A DNA stretch of 64,000 nucleotides, taken from positions 62,001-126,000 of the forward strand of contig NZ_BCQS01000018.1 in assembly GCF_001552195.1 (NCBI RefSeq), in the 5' to 3' direction. Below the pieces are notes generated by a model. It did not search any database. It saw only the letters and a list, made by a program, of their open reading frames with translations, and was not told the DNA's origin. Below, piece after piece: positions 24,216 to 33,498 of this stretch (its first letter is position 1; each line of letters starts with the position of its first letter). The DNA is from Actinomadura latina NBRC 106108 (GTDB taxonomy: Bacteria > Actinomycetota > Actinomycetes > Streptosporangiales > Streptosporangiaceae). Both the position numbers and the translations under genes were made by a program.

Positions 24216-24897
24216 GGATGGCCTGGATGACGGCGGGGGTGTCGGTCAGGTCTTCGAGGACCATTTCGGCGCCGGAGAGGCGGAGGGCCTCGGGCGGAGT
24301 GGCGCCCGTCGCCACGGCCACCACGCGGGCGCCGCCTTCGTGGCCTGCGCGGACGTCGTAGGGAGTGTCGCCGATCAAAACCGTGTTGGACGGCGTGAAC
24401 TCGTCGCCGTACTTGCCGGACGCGCGTCGCTGTGCGAGGGCCACCAGCGGCGGGCGTTCGATGCCGTCCATGCCGTAGGCGCCCACGTCCAGGTCGAAGT
24501 AGCCGATCAGGCCGAGCGCGCTCAGCTTGGTGGCGGCGATCTGCTCCATGTTGCCGGTGAGGGCCGACTGGATCACGTCGGGGCGGGCGGCGAGGGTCTT
24601 CAGGGCGGCGTCGGCGCCCGGCAGGACGCTGCCCCTGGAGGCGATCTCCTGGGCGCGGGACGCGAACGCCTCGGCCAGGGCCGTCGTGAAGGACGTCAGG
24701 AGGGCGGGAGTCGGGTCAACGCCGTGGTGGCGGAGGGTCTCGGTGGTGATGGCGAGGTCGGTGCGTCCGGCCATGGACGCGACCTTGGCGGGGCGGTGGC
24801 CGATGAGGCGGTGGAACACCGACGCGTAGATGTCGGCGCTGATGCCGCCGGCGTCGATGAGCGTGTGGTCGATGTCCCAGAGCACCAGTGTTCGCAC
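24205..24897 (-). CDS. HAD-family hydrolase
   Basis: A 230-residue haloacid-dehalogenase-type phosphatase: motif I WDIDHTLID, a helical cap, motif II SALTGNM, motif III Lys region (ATKLSALGLIGYFD) and motif IV VLIGDTPYDVRAGHEGGARVVAVATG. The PPEALRLSGAEMVLEDL end is typical of phosphoglycolate-phosphatase-like members. GTG 24897 starts the frame. Substrate not deducible. Tail overlaps the remnant frame on the other strand. Confidence 0.88.
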   Translation of the reverse strand: MRTLVLWDIDHTLIDAGGISADIYASVFHRLIGHRPAKVASMAGRTDLAITTETLRHHGVDPTPALLTSFTTALAEAFASRAQEIASRGSVLPGADAALKTLAARPDVIQSALTGNMEQIAATKLSALGLIGYFDLDVGAYGMDGIERPPLVALAQRRASGKYGDEFTPSNTVLIGDTPYDVRAGHEGGARVVAVATGATPPEALRLSGAEMVLEDLTDTPAVIQAILNA

Positions 24898-25014
24898 GCA
24901 CGCATGCTAGGCCGGGTTGCCGGAGTAAAGGTTTCCCCCGCAGTTCACCGGGGCGTGAAATGCTTGTCACCTGGGTGTGCGCGTTGATTCCCGAACGTCC
25001 CTGAGGAGCAGAGC

Positions 25015-26508
25015 GTGGCCGAAAGGCATCTCGAGATCGAGCAGAAGTACGATGCCGCCGCCGACTTCGTCCTGCCGGAGCTGGACGGGTTGCCGGGCGT
25101 GGCGGCGCTCGGGGAGCCGCAGGTCCACGAGTTGCACGCGACCTACTTCGACACCGCGGACCTCCGGCTCGCCGCCAACAAGATCACGTTGCGGCGGCGG
25201 CGCGGCGGCCCGGACGCCGGGTGGCATCTGAAGATGCCCGCCGGGCCGGACAGCAAGCAGGAGCTGCGGGCGCCGCTCGGCCGGCCGCTGGTCGTCCCGG
25301 CGCGGCTCGCGGGCCTCGTCGCGGTGTACACGCGGGGCGCGGAGCTGCGTCCGGTCGCGACGCTGGAGACGCGCCGGACGGTCGTCCGGCTGTTCGGGGC
25401 CGATGGGGCGGAGCTGGCGGAGGTCGCCGACGACCTGGTCACCGGGCGGGGCGGGGAGGACGCCGAGCCCGAGCGGTGGCGGGAGATCGAGGTCGAGCTG
25501 GGGACGGGCCCGCCCGACCTGATGAAGGCCGCCGGGAAGCGGCTCCGGAAGGGCGGCGCGAAGAGGGCGAAGTCGTCGTCCAAGCTCGGGCGGCTGCTCG
25601 GCGACGCGGTCGTGCCGTCGGAGGCGGCGGCCGCCCGGGCGGCGGCCCGGTCGCGGATCGCGGCGGCCACCAGCAACGGGAAGGCGCCGGCGATCACGAC
25701 CGGCGAGGTCGTCATGGCGTACCTCGCCGAGCAGGTCGAGGCCGTCGCGAACCTCGACCCGAAGGCGCGGCTGGGCGAGGACGACGCCGTGCACAGGATG
25801 CGCGTCGCCGTGCGGCGGACGCGGAGCGCGCTGCGCAGCTACCGTTCCGTCCTGGACGCGGAAAGGACCGTCCCGCTCGGCCCGGAGCTGCGCTGGCTGG
25901 CCCAGGAGCTGGGCGAAGTGCGCGACCGCGAGGTGCTGCGCATGCGTTTCCAGGGCGCGCCCCAGTTCCTGCTGGACGATCTGGAGAGGCAGGAGCGGTC
26001 CGCGTACCGGCGGCTGAACGCCTGCCTGAAGGAGCCGAGGTATTTCGCGCTGCTCGACGGGCTCGACCGGCTGATCGCCGATCCGCCGCTGGCCGCGGAC
26101 GCGGACAGGAAGGCCCGCAAGGAACTGCCCGGCCTCGTCACGCGGGCCTGGGACCGGATGGCCAAGGAGTACGCGTCGATCAAGACGGCCGGCGACCCCG
26201 ACCGCGCGCGCCACGAGACCCGGAAGGAGGCCAAGCGGGCCCGGTACGCGGCCGAGCTGGCGGTTCCGGTGCTGGGCGTCGCGGCGAAGCGGGTGGTCGA
26301 GGACGCCAAGCGCATCCAGGGCGTCCTCGGCGACTACCAGGACGGGGTCATCGCCATGGAGCATCTGGCGGCGGCCGCGAAGCGGACGCGGATTCCGGCG
26401 GAGGCGTTCACGCTCGGCGTCCTGTACGGCAAGGAGCAATGCGAGGCGATGTCCGCGCGAGACCGCCTGGCGACGACCTGGTCACGCACCCTCGGCCCGT
26501 CGTTCTGA
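25015..26508 (+). CDS. CYTH and CHAD domain protein
   Basis: A 497-residue two-domain protein. Residues 1-200 are CYTH (triphosphate tunnel) with EIEQK (ExExK) at the start, TYFDT, TLRRRRGG and WREIEVEL. Residues about 230-490 are CHAD, with HRMRVAVRRTRSALRSYRSVL, RDREVLRMRF and HETRKEAKRARYAAEL, whose conserved His/Lys/Arg bind polyphosphate. CHAD proteins localise to polyphosphate granules. GTG 25015 follows GAGGAG. It is convergent with a MutT1-like gene and ppk1, forming a local polyphosphate gene set. Confidence 0.93.
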   Translation: MAERHLEIEQKYDAAADFVLPELDGLPGVAALGEPQVHELHATYFDTADLRLAANKITLRRRRGGPDAGWHLKMPAGPDSKQELRAPLGRPLVVPARLAGLVAVYTRGAELRPVATLETRRTVVRLFGADGAELAEVADDLVTGRGGEDAEPERWREIEVELGTGPPDLMKAAGKRLRKGGAKRAKSSSKLGRLLGDAVVPSEAAAARAAARSRIAAATSNGKAPAITTGEVVMAYLAEQVEAVANLDPKARLGEDDAVHRMRVAVRRTRSALRSYRSVLDAERTVPLGPELRWLAQELGEVRDREVLRMRFQGAPQFLLDDLERQERSAYRRLNACLKEPRYFALLDGLDRLIADPPLAADADRKARKELPGLVTRAWDRMAKEYASIKTAGDPDRARHETRKEAKRARYAAELAVPVLGVAAKRVVEDAKRIQGVLGDYQDGVIAMEHLAAAAKRTRIPAEAFTLGVLYGKEQCEAMSARDRLATTWSRTLGPSF

Positions 26509-27396
26509 CGCGTCGTTCCGGCTCCGCTGGGGGCTGTGGCGTTCCAGGGCGGTCATCGAGTCGCCGGTCAGGTGGGCGGCCCAGAATTCGGCCTTGCGGA
26601 GGCTCGGGTCGTCGGGGACCTTCTCGCCGAGTTCCCTGCACAGGCCGGAGACGAGTTCGGAGACGATCTCGCCGTGCGTGCACACGAGCGCGGGGACGCC
26701 GGTCAAGGAGAGCAGCCGTTCCATGGCCTGCTCCGGGCCGGTGTCGCCGACGGTGAACGCCGCGTCCGTGGCGATGGACGTCCTGACGAGGCGCGCATAG
26801 GGCAGGACGGTCTCCAGGCAGCGGGCCGTCGCCGAGCTGATCACCTGCAGCGGCCCGTAGGCGTGCAGGAGGCCGGCGAGGGCGGCGGCCTCGCGCCGGC
26901 CGGCGGCGTCCAGCGGGCGCAGCGAGTCGGGCTCCCGCCACTCGTGCTTCTCTCCGGCGGACGCGTGCCGCAGGATGATCAGTGGCGCCGTCCGCAGCGG
27001 GCCGCGCAGGAACTCGTGCAGCAGGTCGACGTCGTGCCGGTAGCTGAGCCGGGCCTCCGCCTCGGCGGCCGGCAGCCACACGAGCTCGTCCACCTCGTCG
27101 TTGGGCGTGAACGCGCTCGACGCGGCGGGCCGGGCCGCCCAGTAGTCGACCAGCTTCGTCCGCTCCCCGAGCGGATAGGTGCTGGTCGGGAGCCGGCGGC
27201 CGAGGCGGGCGACGATGCCCGTCTCCTCCTCGGTCTCGCGGACGGCGGCGCGCAGCACGTGCTCGCCCGGGTCGACCTTGCCCTTGGGGAACGACCAGTC
27301 GTCGTAGCGGGGGCGGTGGATCAGCGCGAACTCGGGCCCGTGCTCCGGCCCGTCCCGCCACAGCAGCGCGCCGGCGGCGCGGATGACCTCAGCCAT
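26482..27396 (-). CDS. mutT1: Nudix hydrolase fused to histidine phosphatase (MutT1-like)
   Basis: A 304-residue protein. Residues 1-135 are Nudix with a complete box, GKVDPGEHVLRAAVRETEEE followed by TGI. Residues about 140-280 are an RHG phosphatase (ILRHASAGEK, CTHGEIVSELVSGL). This is the mycobacterial MutT1 architecture, which hydrolyses 8-oxo-dGTP/8-oxo-GTP and dinucleoside polyphosphates. As in Mycobacterium, it lies next to ppk1; its ATG overlaps the ppk1 end by 8 nt, so they are coupled. End overlaps the convergent CHAD gene by 27 nt. Confidence 0.9.
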   Translation of the reverse strand: MAEVIRAAGALLWRDGPEHGPEFALIHRPRYDDWSFPKGKVDPGEHVLRAAVRETEEETGIVARLGRRLPTSTYPLGERTKLVDYWAARPAASSAFTPNDEVDELVWLPAAEAEARLSYRHDVDLLHEFLRGPLRTAPLIILRHASAGEKHEWREPDSLRPLDAAGRREAAALAGLLHAYGPLQVISSATARCLETVLPYARLVRTSIATDAAFTVGDTGPEQAMERLLSLTGVPALVCTHGEIVSELVSGLCRELGEKVPDDPSLRKAEFWAAHLTGDSMTALERHSPQRSRNDASERRAEGA

Positions 27397-29473
27397 CGAT
27401 CGTCCTCCACCGGCGGCTCTTGACCAGGTGCGTCTGGATGTCGAGGAGCGTCTCGCCCGGCCGGGGCCGCGCCCGCGTCCACGTGCCGTCGCCGGCGAGC
27501 GCCCACGCGTGGGTGCCCGGCTCCATGGCGCGGTCGAGCAGGGAGAGCAGGTCGTCGCGCTGCGCGCGGTCGGTGACGGTGACGAGGGCCTCGACGCGGC
27601 GGTCCAGGTTGCGGTGCATGAGGTCGGCGCTGCCGATCCACACCTCGGGCTCGCCGCCGTTCTCGAACGCGAACACCCGCGAGTGCTCCAGGAACCGGCC
27701 GAGGACGCTGCGCACCCGGATCATGTCCGACAGGCCGGGCACGCCGGGACGCAGCGCGCAGATGCCGCGGACCCAGACGTCCACTGGAACCCCGGCCCGC
27801 GACGCCCGGTACAGCGCGTCGATGATCACCTCGTCGACGAGCGAGTTGCACTTGACGCGGACCCGCGCGGAATGCCCGGCCCGCCGGTTGTCGATCTCGT
27901 GCTCGATCCGCTGCACGAGCCCGGACCGCAGGCTGTTCGGCGCGACGAGCAGCCGGTGGTAGGAACTCTGCCGCGAGTACCCGGTCAGGTGGTTGAACAG
28001 GGCGCTGACGTCCTCGCCGACCTCGGCGTCGGCGGTGAGCAGCCCGAAGTCCTCGTAGAGGCGGGCGGTCTTCGGGTGGTAGTTGCCGGTGCCGATGTGG
28101 CAGTAGCGGCGCAGGTTGCCCTCGTCGTCCTGCCGGACGATCAGCGCCAGCTTGCAGTGCGTCTTCAGCCCGACGAACCCGTACACGACGTGGCAGCCGG
28201 CCGTCTCCAGCTTGCGCGCCCACGCGATGTTGGCGCGCTCGTCGAACCGGGCCTTCAGCTCCACGACCACCACGACCTGCTTGCCGGCCTCGGCGGCGTT
28301 CATCAGCGCGTCCACGATCGGGGAGTCGCCGCTCGTCCGGTACAGCGTCTGCTTGATCGCGAGGACGCGCGGGTCGGCGGCGGCGTCCTCGATCAGCCGC
28401 TGGACGGTCGTGGTGAACGAGTCGTACGGGTGGTGGACGAGCACGTCCCGCTCGCGGATGGCGGTGAAGATGCTCGCGTCCTCGGGCAGTGCCTCCTTCG
28501 ACGGCACGAAGGGCGGGTACTTGAGCTCCGGGCGGTCGAGGTCGGCGATGGACGCGAGCCCGCCGAGGTCGAGCGGCCCGATCACGCGGTAGATCTGGCT
28601 GTCGTCCACGGCCAGCTCGGAGGTGAGCAGCTCCAGCACGCCCTCGGAGATCGACTCCTCGACTTCCAGCCGGACGACCGGGCCGAACCGGCGGCGCAGC
28701 AGCTCGCGCTCCAGGGCTTGGAGCAGGCCCTCGCTGATGTCGTCGTCGATCTCCAGGTCCTGGTTGCGGGTGACGCGGAACGCGTGGTGCTCGACGACCT
28801 CCATCCCGACGAACAGCTGCCCGAGGTGCGCGGCGATGACGTCCTCCAGCGGCGTGAACCGGTCGGGGGACGCCTCGATGAAGCGCGGCAGCAGCGGCGG
28901 GACCTTGACGCGGGCGAACATCGTCGCGTCGGTCTCCGGGTCGCGGACGATCACCGCGAGGTTCAGTGACAGGCCCGAGATGTACGGGAACGGGTGCGCC
29001 GAGTCGACCACGAGCGGCGTGAGCACCGGGTAGATCCGGTCGCGGAACAGCCGCCGCAGCCGCTCCTGCTCGGTCTCGGCCAGCTCGTCCCAGCGCAGGA
29101 TGTCGATGCCCTCGTCCTCCAGCGCGGGACGGATCTCGTCGCGGAAGCAGGACGCGTGCCGGCCCATCAGCTCGTGCGCGACCTCGCCGGTGCGTTCCAG
29201 CACCTCGCGGGGCTGCCGGCCGCTGGCGGACTGGACGGCGAGCCCGGTCGCCATCCGGCGGGCGAGGCCGGCGACGCGGACCATGAAGAACTCGTCCAGG
29301 TTGCTGGAGAAGATCGACAGGAAGCGGACGCGCTCCAGCAGCGGCAGGCCGGAGTCCTCGGCGAGCTCCAGGACACGCTGGTTGAATCTCAGCCAGCTCT
29401 CCTCCCGGTCGAGGAAGCGGTCGTCCGGCAGCGCTTCGGGCTGATGGGGGAGCTGTCCTGGGTTGACGGTCAT
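27389..29473 (-). CDS. ppk1: Polyphosphate kinase 1
   Basis: Reversibly polymerises the gamma-phosphate of ATP into polyphosphate. 694 residues, the usual size. The N-terminal domain opens FLDREESWLRFNQRVLELA; the catalytic His is in GLKTHCKLALIV near residue 438, with the second motif HIGTGNYHPKTARLYEDFG. The late IGSADLMHRNLDRRVE is also conserved. First gene of the ppk1-mutT1 operon. No phosphate-responsive box was recognised in the short leader. Confidence 0.96.
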   Translation of the reverse strand: MTVNPGQLPHQPEALPDDRFLDREESWLRFNQRVLELAEDSGLPLLERVRFLSIFSSNLDEFFMVRVAGLARRMATGLAVQSASGRQPREVLERTGEVAHELMGRHASCFRDEIRPALEDEGIDILRWDELAETEQERLRRLFRDRIYPVLTPLVVDSAHPFPYISGLSLNLAVIVRDPETDATMFARVKVPPLLPRFIEASPDRFTPLEDVIAAHLGQLFVGMEVVEHHAFRVTRNQDLEIDDDISEGLLQALERELLRRRFGPVVRLEVEESISEGVLELLTSELAVDDSQIYRVIGPLDLGGLASIADLDRPELKYPPFVPSKEALPEDASIFTAIRERDVLVHHPYDSFTTTVQRLIEDAAADPRVLAIKQTLYRTSGDSPIVDALMNAAEAGKQVVVVVELKARFDERANIAWARKLETAGCHVVYGFVGLKTHCKLALIVRQDDEGNLRRYCHIGTGNYHPKTARLYEDFGLLTADAEVGEDVSALFNHLTGYSRQSSYHRLLVAPNSLRSGLVQRIEHEIDNRRAGHSARVRVKCNSLVDEVIIDALYRASRAGVPVDVWVRGICALRPGVPGLSDMIRVRSVLGRFLEHSRVFAFENGGEPEVWIGSADLMHRNLDRRVEALVTVTDRAQRDDLLSLLDRAMEPGTHAWALAGDGTWTRARPRPGETLLDIQTHLVKSRRWRTIDG

Positions 29474-29597
29474 GCCTTAATTGTCCCTGACCAAGATGAA
29501 CGGCGATCGAACTCGGCTGTTTCTCCGACGTATCAGACCCTCCGATCATGCCCCGGGTTCCGGCTGATCACTCGATATTTCCGCCCCCGAGCACCGG

Positions 29598-31091
29598 CTA
29601 CGTACCGCCGTGGCCCGGATGCGCGATGTGCGCGGTGTCGGCGCGCTCGTCATGGTTCACGGCGGACGCGCCGGCGCACACCAGGGCCACGATGACCGCG
29701 AGCCAGGCGACCACGCGTCCCGCGCGCAGCCCGTAGCCGCAGGTGATCCAGAGCAGGTGCAGGCCCAGCCGGCGCAGCGGATCCCGCTCGCCGCGCCGCC
29801 GCAGCTCCAGCGCCCCGTACCGGAAGTCCCGGGCCAGCCGGCCCCGGCCGGAGTCGGCGGTGGCGCGAGCCAGCTCCAGGTAGAGCGTCCGCAGCCGGTC
29901 GCCGCGGCCGGCGTCGCCCGCGCCGCGGACGAGGCCGACGAGGTCCTCGGCGAGTACGGCACGCCCGCGGCGCGCCCAGGGCCGCAGCGTCCGCCGGTCC
30001 GGGACGGTCGCGAACGAGCAGTCGCCCGTGATCGCCAGCGTGTCCGGGCGGCGCAGGCCGAGGAAGGCGCAACCGCTCAGGTCCAGGTCGGCGAGGTGCA
30101 GCCGGGCCGCGTCGACGCGCCGCAGCGACGTGACCCGGACGCCCGCCGGGCCGGCCGGAGGCGCCAGCCCCTGGATGGGGCGGGCCAGCGACCGGACGGT
30201 CGCCGGGCCGTCGAACACCGCGTCCTCCAGGTCGAGCTCCGCGTGCCGCAGCCGGAACCCGGCCTCCCCGTGCACGGTCACGCCGCGCGCCGTGACCTGC
30301 GGGGCCGCCGCGTGGACGCGGAGCCCGCCGTGCACGGTCGCGTCCGACAGCCCGACCCGGCCGCCCGCCGCGAGCGGGCCGAGCCACACGCCCTGCCGGA
30401 ACCGCGTCCGCTCGAACCGGGCGTGCCGGGCCACCTGGACGCGCTTGAACGAGACGGGCCCGCCGAAGCACGCCGCCTGCATCGCCGCGTCCCGGCCGAA
30501 CCGGGCGCGGTCGAAGCAGGCCGCGCCCATGAACACGGCCTTCCGGAACGAGGCGTCGGCGTGCCAGCGGGCCTCCCCGAACAGCGCGTCGCAGGTGAAG
30601 ACGGCCTCCTCGAACGTGGTGTACCGGTGGAACCGCGCCTCGTGAAAGGACACGTTGCGGCCGAACCGCGCGCCCCGGAACGAGACGTTGCCGAAGAACC
30701 GCGCGTCGTAGAACGAGACGCCGCCGAGGAAGCAGGCGCCGTCGAACGAGCTGTCGCCCTCCACGCAGGCGCCGCGCAGCACCGCGCCGGACGGCAGCAC
30801 GGCGCCGTCGAAGCGCGTCCGGCCGAGGTGGGGGCGGCCGTCCGGCCCGGTGACGGCGTCGAGCACGGCGTCGAGCAGCCGCGCCGGGACGGTGACGCCG
30901 CGCAGGTCCAGGTCGCCGCCCGGACGCAGGGCGCGCACGAACTCCTCGAACTCGCCGGGACGCAGATGGGCGGGGCAGCCGCCGGACGGCCCGGCCGCCC
31001 GTCCGCTGCATCCCGGGACGGCCGAACATCGAGGCCAGAACACCGCCGGTGGGGAAGGCTCGGGATAAGTCACGGTTCTCGTTGTACCCAT
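29598..31091 (-). CDS. Pentapeptide-repeat membrane protein
   Basis: A 497-residue protein. Residues about 85-330 are pentapeptide-type A(D/N)LXX-like repeats in the variant form with aromatic residues at five-residue steps (SFDGACFLGGVSFYDARFFG), predicting a right-handed quadrilateral beta-helix. Residues about 450-485 include a hydrophobic segment (VVAWLAVIVALVCAGASAV), so it is membrane-anchored at the C-terminus. The N-terminal CSAVPGCSGR-CPAHLRPGEF may be a Cys motif. Function unknown. A second protein of similar design is at 50110-51567. Confidence 0.8.
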   Translation of the reverse strand: MGTTRTVTYPEPSPPAVFWPRCSAVPGCSGRAAGPSGGCPAHLRPGEFEEFVRALRPGGDLDLRGVTVPARLLDAVLDAVTGPDGRPHLGRTRFDGAVLPSGAVLRGACVEGDSSFDGACFLGGVSFYDARFFGNVSFRGARFGRNVSFHEARFHRYTTFEEAVFTCDALFGEARWHADASFRKAVFMGAACFDRARFGRDAAMQAACFGGPVSFKRVQVARHARFERTRFRQGVWLGPLAAGGRVGLSDATVHGGLRVHAAAPQVTARGVTVHGEAGFRLRHAELDLEDAVFDGPATVRSLARPIQGLAPPAGPAGVRVTSLRRVDAARLHLADLDLSGCAFLGLRRPDTLAITGDCSFATVPDRRTLRPWARRGRAVLAEDLVGLVRGAGDAGRGDRLRTLYLELARATADSGRGRLARDFRYGALELRRRGERDPLRRLGLHLLWITCGYGLRAGRVVAWLAVIVALVCAGASAVNHDERADTAHIAHPGHGGT

Positions 31092-31229
31092 GGCGCCCCG
31101 CGGAGTGAAGGTCTCCTGGAGGCCAGGTGCGTGCGACCCCGGCGCCAGCCGGCGGCGCCACCCGCCCCGGGCGACCCGCGGATAAAAGGCGGGCTTGTTT
31201 TGTCAGACCCTTGCGTAATGATTTGTGTT

Positions 31230-31556
31230 ATGAGCAGAGACACCCATCCGGGGGTGCAGTGCCCGCACTGCCAATCGCATCTCGCGCTCGTCCCCGTGCC
31301 TGGAAACCCCGTGCCCGGAAACTCCGCCGTACCCGTCCCCGCGTCCGTCCCCGCCGTGCCGATCGTCGCCAAGGAGGAATGGCAGCCGCCGCCCGTCGCC
31401 GAGGTGCTCGCCGTTTACGCCGGACGCGCCAAGGACACCGTGACCGCGACGCGCGGCGCCGCCAAGGTCAGGGAAAGCCTCAACCGCGCGAAGGCCGTCG
31501 CCGCGCAGCGCAGGGCCGTGCAGAAAACGGCCCGCCGGACGCCCAAAAGCGCCTGA
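31230..31556 (+). CDS. Hypothetical protein with N-terminal CxxC
   Basis: A 108-residue protein: VQCPHCQSHLALV near the N-terminus (single CxxC plus His), a Pro/Val-rich linker with PVPGN repeats, then a basic helical tail (VAEVLAVYAGRAKDTVTATRG, KVRESLNRAKAVAAQRRA). ATG 31230 has no ribosome site close by, so translation may be leaderless. Function unknown. Followed by a hairpin. Confidence 0.55.
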   Translation: MSRDTHPGVQCPHCQSHLALVPVPGNPVPGNSAVPVPASVPAVPIVAKEEWQPPPVAEVLAVYAGRAKDTVTATRGAAKVRESLNRAKAVAAQRRAVQKTARRTPKSA

Positions 31557-31579
31557 TCACATCTCGGCCACTAACGCCG

Positions 31580-31616
31580 GGAAGGGACGGCGCCATCCGG
31601 TGGCACCGCCCCTTCC
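31580..31616 (+). terminator. Imperfect hairpin between convergent genes
   Basis: GGAAGGGACGGCGCCA pairs with TGGCACCGCCCCTTCC (two mismatches) around a 5-nt loop; separates the 108-aa gene from the CU044_5270 gene. Confidence 0.5.
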
Positions 31617-31625
31617 GCCGACGGG

Positions 31626-32789
31626 TCAGCCCGGGTGGGAGTTCGTCCATTCCGTGGTGACCGTGACGGTGGAGTCCACCGTCCGCCCGGACGGGATCTG
31701 CGTCCCGGCCGCCGGGGCCAGCATGATGTCCTCGCTGGCCAGCGCGGTCCCCGAGGACAGATCAATGATCATCTGATGGCGGATCACGCCGCGGCTCGTC
31801 TTCTCGTCCACCGCGATGGCGCTTCCCGCCCGCCCCTGCGGGTCCTTCACCTTTCCGACCGACCGCACCGCCGGAAGGGCGGCCAGCATCCGGAATCCGG
31901 CCGCCCGGACCGCCGGCTTCACCGGCATGTCCATCACCAGGCCGCGCGCCACCTCGTAGAGCCATTCGTCGGACGGCATCGGATCGTCCGACTCGGTGCC
32001 GTGGCCCTTGTACGAGCGCATCAGTTCCGCCCTGAGGCGCTTCGGGTCGGACGGCAGTGACCGCAGATCCTTCATGGTCACGTTCCGGCCGAGCCAGAAC
32101 ACCTTGTCGCCGTCGACCAGCGGTGAACTGCTCACCTCGGGACGGCCCGGCGCGGTCGTCGCCGTGAAGGTCTTCAATCGTCCCTTGCCCGCCTTGGAGG
32201 GCGCGGGGGCCTCGATCTTGAAGGTGGCCGGTGATCCGGCGCGTCGCCAGGCCGCCGCGTCCGCCATGGTGGCGGGTTTGGCGCCGAGGTTCTGCTGGAG
32301 GACCCACGTCTTGACTCCGGGCTTGCTCGGAGTCCATGTCTCCGCCTTCTGCCGGACGGCGACGCCGTAGCGGTCCGCGCCCGTCCCGACCATGTAGAGA
32401 TGGGACGAGATCGTGGCCTGATGCCAGTACGCCCGCATGGTCTCGGTCTGCCCGTCCGCCTGCTCGGCCGCCGTGAGCAGCACGGACTTCGCGTCGAGCG
32501 CCGGCTCGGCCGCGCCCGGCCGCGGTCCCGGGCCGGGCGGGTTCCCGCCGGTCGTGACCACGGCCGCCGCGACGATCGCCCCCGCGGCCACCGCCCCGGC
32601 GAGGCTCAGCCCCCACATCGGGCGCACCCGCCGCCGCGCCGGCCCGGCCTGCGCGTCCGCCAGAGTGCCCGCCGGTGTGCCCGCCATGGCACGGGCCAGT
32701 TCCGCGTGCCGGACGCCGTCGTCGATCCGCGTGTCCGGGTCCAGTTCGGCGGGCCTGGCCTCCCGCAGCGTGTGCAGCACGTCCCTCAT
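31626..32789 (-). CDS. CU044_5270 family membrane-anchored protein
   Basis: A 387-residue protein matching the CU044_5270 family: cytosolic N-terminus (MRDVLHTLREARPAELDPDTR), one membrane segment (LSLAGAVAAGAIVAAAVVTTGG, about 55-77), and an extracellular part (LDAKSVLLTAAEQAD, TYREYWH-type strand AYWHQATISSHLYMVG, KTSRGVIRHQMIIDLSSGTALASEDIML). Its ATG overlaps the sigma-factor stop (ATGA). Such proteins almost always follow an ECF sigma factor and probably act as its anti-sigma or target (inference). Confidence 0.85.
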   Translation of the reverse strand: MRDVLHTLREARPAELDPDTRIDDGVRHAELARAMAGTPAGTLADAQAGPARRRVRPMWGLSLAGAVAAGAIVAAAVVTTGGNPPGPGPRPGAAEPALDAKSVLLTAAEQADGQTETMRAYWHQATISSHLYMVGTGADRYGVAVRQKAETWTPSKPGVKTWVLQQNLGAKPATMADAAAWRRAGSPATFKIEAPAPSKAGKGRLKTFTATTAPGRPEVSSSPLVDGDKVFWLGRNVTMKDLRSLPSDPKRLRAELMRSYKGHGTESDDPMPSDEWLYEVARGLVMDMPVKPAVRAAGFRMLAALPAVRSVGKVKDPQGRAGSAIAVDEKTSRGVIRHQMIIDLSSGTALASEDIMLAPAAGTQIPSGRTVDSTVTVTTEWTNSHPG

Positions 32790-33340
32790 GACATCTCCTC
32801 GCTCACGATCCCCATCTGCGGCCGCACACCGGCCCGCTCGCGGGCTTCCGTCGCTTCTTGGCCGGCCGCCGCACGCAGAAGGCGGCGGCGGGCCCGGTGC
32901 AGGCGCACCCGCAGCGCGGCCGGCGAGCAGCGGACGACCTTCGCCGCGTCGCGCGGCGTCAGTCCCTGCCAGGCGATGAGGATCAGGATCTCCCGGTCCT
33001 GCTCCGGCAGCGCCGCCATCGCGCGCAGCACGGCGAGCCGTTCCGCGACGTCGTCGGCGATGTCGCCGGCGGGACGCGCGGCCCACCGGGCGAACTCCGC
33101 CGTGAACGACTCGCGCCGCACCTCCGCCCGGCGGCCGTCGCGCAGCACGTTCCGCGCGACGCCGAGCAGCCACGGCAGGGCCGGGTCGGGGACGTCGGCG
33201 AGCCGCCGCCACGCGACCGCGAACGTCTCGCTCACCACCTCGTCCGCGGCCTGCCGGCCGGCGCGGCCCGCGGCGTACGCCCACACGTTCTGGCGGCACG
33301 CGTCGTAGATCGCGGTGAACCGCTGTTCATCGGGAGTCAC
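32786..33340 (-). CDS. ECF sigma-70 family factor
   Basis: A 184-residue ECF sigma factor. Region 2: RFTAIYDACRQNVWAYAAGRAG, ADEVVSETFAVAWRRL, PWLLGVARNVLRDGRR. Region 4: LPEQDREILILIAWQGLTPRDAAKVVRCSPAALRVRLHRARRRL. GTG 33340 is the start. It is translationally coupled to the CU044_5270 gene, the standard arrangement for this ECF group. Target promoters are not identifiable here. Confidence 0.93.
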   Translation of the reverse strand: MTPDEQRFTAIYDACRQNVWAYAAGRAGRQAADEVVSETFAVAWRRLADVPDPALPWLLGVARNVLRDGRRAEVRRESFTAEFARWAARPAGDIADDVAERLAVLRAMAALPEQDREILILIAWQGLTPRDAAKVVRCSPAALRVRLHRARRRLLRAAAGQEATEARERAGVRPQMGIVSEEMS

Positions 33341-33498
33341 GCCGCGTCACCGCCCGTCCCTCCGCCGCTGTCGTCCGTCACCGCGTCTCCGTCCGTCCAG
33401 GTGTGCATGTCACGAGGTAGTGGCCGGGGAAGCCGCATTGTTACACCGCGGAACCGTCCCGGCGGAGGGCCGGGCGCCGGTGTCGTCCGCCCGGGGGC

